DNA of 8,214 bases from JAHFUI01 sp041485905 (GTDB lineage: Bacteria > Acidobacteriota > Vicinamibacteria > Vicinamibacterales > CAVVIG01), in assembly GCA_041485905.1 (NCBI GenBank), contig JBGPKK010000203.1, positions 1 to 8,214 of the forward strand, given 5' to 3'. The notes below the pieces were generated by a model that saw nothing but the letters and a program-made list of their open reading frames with translations, was not told the DNA's origin and searched no databases. The position numbers and the translations under genes were made by a program. Shown here in pieces: positions 7,172-8,214 of this stretch. Within the stretch, counting starts at the first letter, position 1; every line of letters begins with the position of its first letter.

Positions 7172-7675
7172 CTATTTCAGAAGGTCCGCTACCTTCGCGA
7201 TGCCCGCCCTGGCGCACGCGTCGTCCATCTCCTGGCTAGACCCCGAGCTGGCAACCGCTCCGATCGTGTCATTGCCGACCTGAATCGGGACGCCGCCGCC
7301 GAGCGCCAGGATATCGGCGACATCGCGCTGCGCGGCCAGCGTCGGGTCGCTCGCCGTACGCTTCTGAAACTCCAGCGTGCTGATGCGAAACATTCGCGCG
7401 GTGTACGCTTTGCGCCGAGCCATCTCCGCCGTCTGCGCGGTTGCCTGCTCGTCGCGCAGGATCACCAGCACCTGGCCGGCGCGGTCGACCACCGCCGCCG
7501 CGGTGTTGAAGCCTTTCGACTTGCATGCCGCGAGGGTCGCTTCCGCGATCGTCTTCGCCATCGCCAGCGACAGGTTGCGCTGCATCACCACGCCCTGCGC
7601 GGTCGCGTGACCCGACAAGGTCGCGGCGATGCCGATTCCCGCCAGCGCTTTCAGCGTGTAAGACTTGTTAGACAT
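7172..7675 (-). CDS. Secreted GlcG/HbpS-like protein (PF03928 family, formerly DUF336)
   Basis: The 167-residue product has a signal peptide: Lys4 and Lys9, hydrophobic LAGIGIAATL, and probable cleavage after ATA (24-26). The mature part matches the GlcG/HbpS/PduO-C family, with LALGGGVPIQVGNDTIGAV (123-141) followed by SSG and DDACARAG (151-158). Members of this family bind or degrade haem or cobalamin-type cofactors, and GlcG is linked to glycolate oxidation genes. The exact role here is unknown. The ATG at 7675 is chosen because AGGAGG lies 9 nt upstream and a signal peptide follows directly; the frame stays open to 7888, but that extension has neither. The gene is first in an operon with the cytochrome-PQQ dehydrogenase, so handling of haem or protection of that enzyme's cofactors in the periplasm is a reasonable inference. 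Confidence 0.88.
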   Translation of the reverse strand: MSNKSYTLKALAGIGIAATLSGHATAQGVVMQRNLSLAMAKTIAEATLAACKSKGFNTAAAVVDRAGQVLVILRDEQATAQTAEMARRKAYTARMFRISTLEFQKRTASDPTLAAQRDVADILALGGGVPIQVGNDTIGAVASSGSSQEMDDACARAGIAKVADLLK

Positions 7676-7684
7676 GACAGGCAA

Positions 7685-7690
7685 CCTCCT
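7685..7690 (-). promoter_or_regulatory. Strong ribosome binding site fixing the GlcG-like start
   Basis: A perfect AGGAGG on the minus strand ends 9 nt before the ATG at 7675. It is the strongest Shine-Dalgarno in the window and decides against the longer frame that opens at 7888. Confidence 0.85.
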
Positions 7691-7745
7691 ATAACCGGGA
7701 TGAACGGTATCGGAAGAATTGATCAAAGTGGCATGCCGGGGCAAA

Positions 7746-7760
7746 GAATCTCGAAGATTC
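7746..7760. promoter_or_regulatory. Perfect dyad GAATCT-CGA-AGATTC, candidate operator
   Basis: Two 6-bp arms are perfectly complementary around a 3-nt centre. The site lies 71 nt upstream of the GlcG-like start, in the control region shared with the divergent kinase remnant. No T-run follows on either strand, so a protein-binding site fits better than a terminator. No known regulator consensus is recognised. Confidence 0.4.
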
Positions 7761-7805
7761 CGCGGACCGAGCGGATGTCGGCGGCTACTCGTAAACGCTG
7801 CGGCG

Positions 7806-7819
7806 TTACTCAGGAGTAA
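7806..7819. promoter_or_regulatory. Perfect dyad TTACTC-AG-GAGTAA, candidate operator
   Basis: Two 6-bp perfectly complementary arms flank a 2-nt centre. It sits 30 bp upstream of the TATAAT at 7850. An imperfect stem (GTAA[A]CGC/GCGTTAC, 7793-7809) overlaps its left arm, so the whole 7790-7820 stretch is rich in symmetry. A regulator acting on the rightward kinase promoter, or on both directions, is possible. Confidence 0.4.
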
Positions 7820-7849
7820 TCCCGTTCTCGCTAGTTGACTCCCCACCGC

Positions 7850-7855
7850 TATAAT
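7850..7855 (+). promoter_or_regulatory. Consensus -10 box (TATAAT) before the kinase remnant
   Basis: A perfect TATAAT lies 13 nt before the GTG at 7869, which would give a transcript leader of only about 7 nt. No TTGACA stands at 16-18 bp; a TTGACT at 7835 is only 9 bp away, too close for a normal -35. The box may still drive the intact kinase start at 8039 through the remnant. Confidence 0.45.
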
Positions 7856-7868
7856 CCGCCTGACCCCT

Positions 7869-8048
7869 GTGGCCCTCACCCCCGGCACCCGACTCGGTCC
7901 GTACGAGATTGTCTCCGCCCTTGGAGCGGGCGGGATGAGCGCCTGCGGCCGCGGCGAGCGAGCGCAGCGAGTCGAGCCGCTGCGAGCGGGGGTGGGACCC
8001 CGCGAGCATGTGAGAAAAGCCGACGGAGACTTCGCCTCATGCCGTTAG
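7869..8048 (+). pseudogene. Beheaded Ser/Thr kinase: first 23 codons only, then foreign sequence
   Basis: From the GTG at 7869 the frame reads VALTPGTRLGPYEIVSALGA then GGM, the standard N-terminus of kinases in this genome and alignable residue by residue with those starting at 2148 and 8039. After Met23 (codon 7935-7937) the expected GEVY and ATP-lysine are missing; the frame instead reads low-complexity Arg/Gly/Glu-rich sequence to a TAG at 8046-8048. The 59-codon product cannot be a kinase. Its stop lies 10 nt inside the next kinase gene, so if translated it could act as a leader coupled to that gene. It looks like a remnant cut by an insertion or rearrangement; an assembly join is the other explanation. 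Confidence 0.72.
7938..8038. repeat. GC-rich hairpin-forming insert inside the kinase head
   Basis: This 101-bp stretch separates the broken kinase head from the intact start at 8039. It contains a run built on GCGAGCG/CAGCGAG (7951-7975) bounded by GCGGC (7951-7955) and GCCGC (7976-7980), followed by a perfect hairpin GCGGGG/CCCCGC (7986-7991 with 7998-8003, 6-nt loop GTGGGA). The composition and paired stems look like a dispersed non-coding repeat rather than coding DNA. Its 3' part supplies the ribosome site of the next kinase (GGAG 8025-8028). Exact ends are uncertain, and no second copy exists in this window. Confidence 0.5.
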
Positions 8049-8214
8049 TGAGCGGCTCTCGCCTGGGCCCGTATGAAATTGTCGCGCCGCTCGGGGCCGG
8101 CGGCATGGGCGAAGTCTATCGGGCGCGGGACTCGCGGCTCGATCGCGACGTCGCCATCAAGATCCTGCCCGAGGCGTTCGCGGCTGACGCGGAACGAGTG
8201 GCCCGATTCCAGCG
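8039..8214 (+). CDS. Ser/Thr protein kinase, N-terminus only (runs off right edge)
   Basis: Fifty-eight codons are visible from the ATG at 8039. They contain LGPYEIV (9-15), the glycine loop GAGGMGEVY (19-27) and the ATP-binding K41 in VAIK, at the same residue numbers as in the kinase that starts at 2148. The gene therefore begins as a normal PknB-like kinase; whether it has a membrane helix and PD40 or other sensor domain lies outside the window. GGAG at 8025-8028 is 10 nt upstream of the ATG, a good ribosome site. The start overlaps the last 10 nt of the upstream chimeric frame. Confidence 0.9.
   Translation, partial: MPLVSGSRLGPYEIVAPLGAGGMGEVYRARDSRLDRDVAIKILPEAFAADAERVARFQ

Noticed and set aside
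7835..7855. TTGACT plus TATAAT as a standard promoter
   Set aside because: The spacer is only 9 bp, too short for a normal -35/-10 pair, so only the -10 box is kept.
7676..7888. A longer N-terminus for the GlcG-like protein starting at 7888
   Set aside because: AGGAGG 9 nt before 7675 and the signal peptide right after it fix the later start; the extension would overlap the kinase remnant.

Overview
This is a GC-rich bacterial window that looks like a soil Acidobacteriota genome, possibly of the Vicinamibacteria type. The call rests on three things: Ser/Thr kinases that start with an LGPYEI...LGAGGMGEVY N-terminus and continue into PD40 repeats, a quinoprotein with an N-terminal cytochrome c, and short heptamer repeats at gene boundaries. 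No rRNA or protein marker is present, so the taxonomy is inference.

Layout. (1) 1-2148, minus strand: a Ser/Thr protein kinase with one transmembrane helix and a PD40/TolB-like C-terminal half, cut by the left edge. (2) 2149-2333: a divergent intergenic region with a degenerate TTTTGCC-type heptamer array and a TTGACA box facing right. (3) 2334-5135, plus strand: a tightly packed three-gene unit made of a two-domain cupin (bicupin), a cytosine-deaminase/TRZ-ATZ-like amidohydrolase and a secreted matrixin-like zinc metalloprotease. Spacings are 4 nt, then a 4-nt overlap. (4) 5136-5183: a convergent junction filled by six degenerate heptamers of the GTCGACT type. (5) 7675-5184, minus strand: a two-gene operon of a secreted GlcG/HbpS-like protein (PF03928 family) followed 26 nt later by a periplasmic PQQ dehydrogenase with an N-terminal c-type cytochrome. 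(6) 7676-7868: a divergent control region with two perfect dyads and a TATAAT box. (7) 7869-8214, plus strand: the first 23 codons of a Ser/Thr kinase, broken off at GAGGM by about 100 bp of GC-rich, hairpin-forming sequence, then the intact start of another kinase that runs off the right edge.

How the genes may work together. The minus-strand pair looks like a periplasmic oxidation module: a quinoprotein dehydrogenase passing electrons to its own haem, plus a probable haem/cofactor-handling partner. The plus-strand trio looks like a small catabolic or detoxification operon (bicupin oxygenase/isomerase/hydrolase plus deaminase/hydrolase) with a protease attached. Substrates cannot be read from the sequence. 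The kinases on both sides are probably independent signalling genes of a large paralogous family.

Most notable points: the kinase head interrupted by a repeat-like insert; two unrelated heptamer arrays with the same 7-bp period; an unusual quinoprotein metal site (Asp-x-Asp as in lanthanide-dependent enzymes, Asp in place of the usual Glu, no vicinal cysteines); and the unassigned bicupin-amidohydrolase pair. I see no clearly new defence system, CRISPR array, tRNA, rRNA or transposase in the window.
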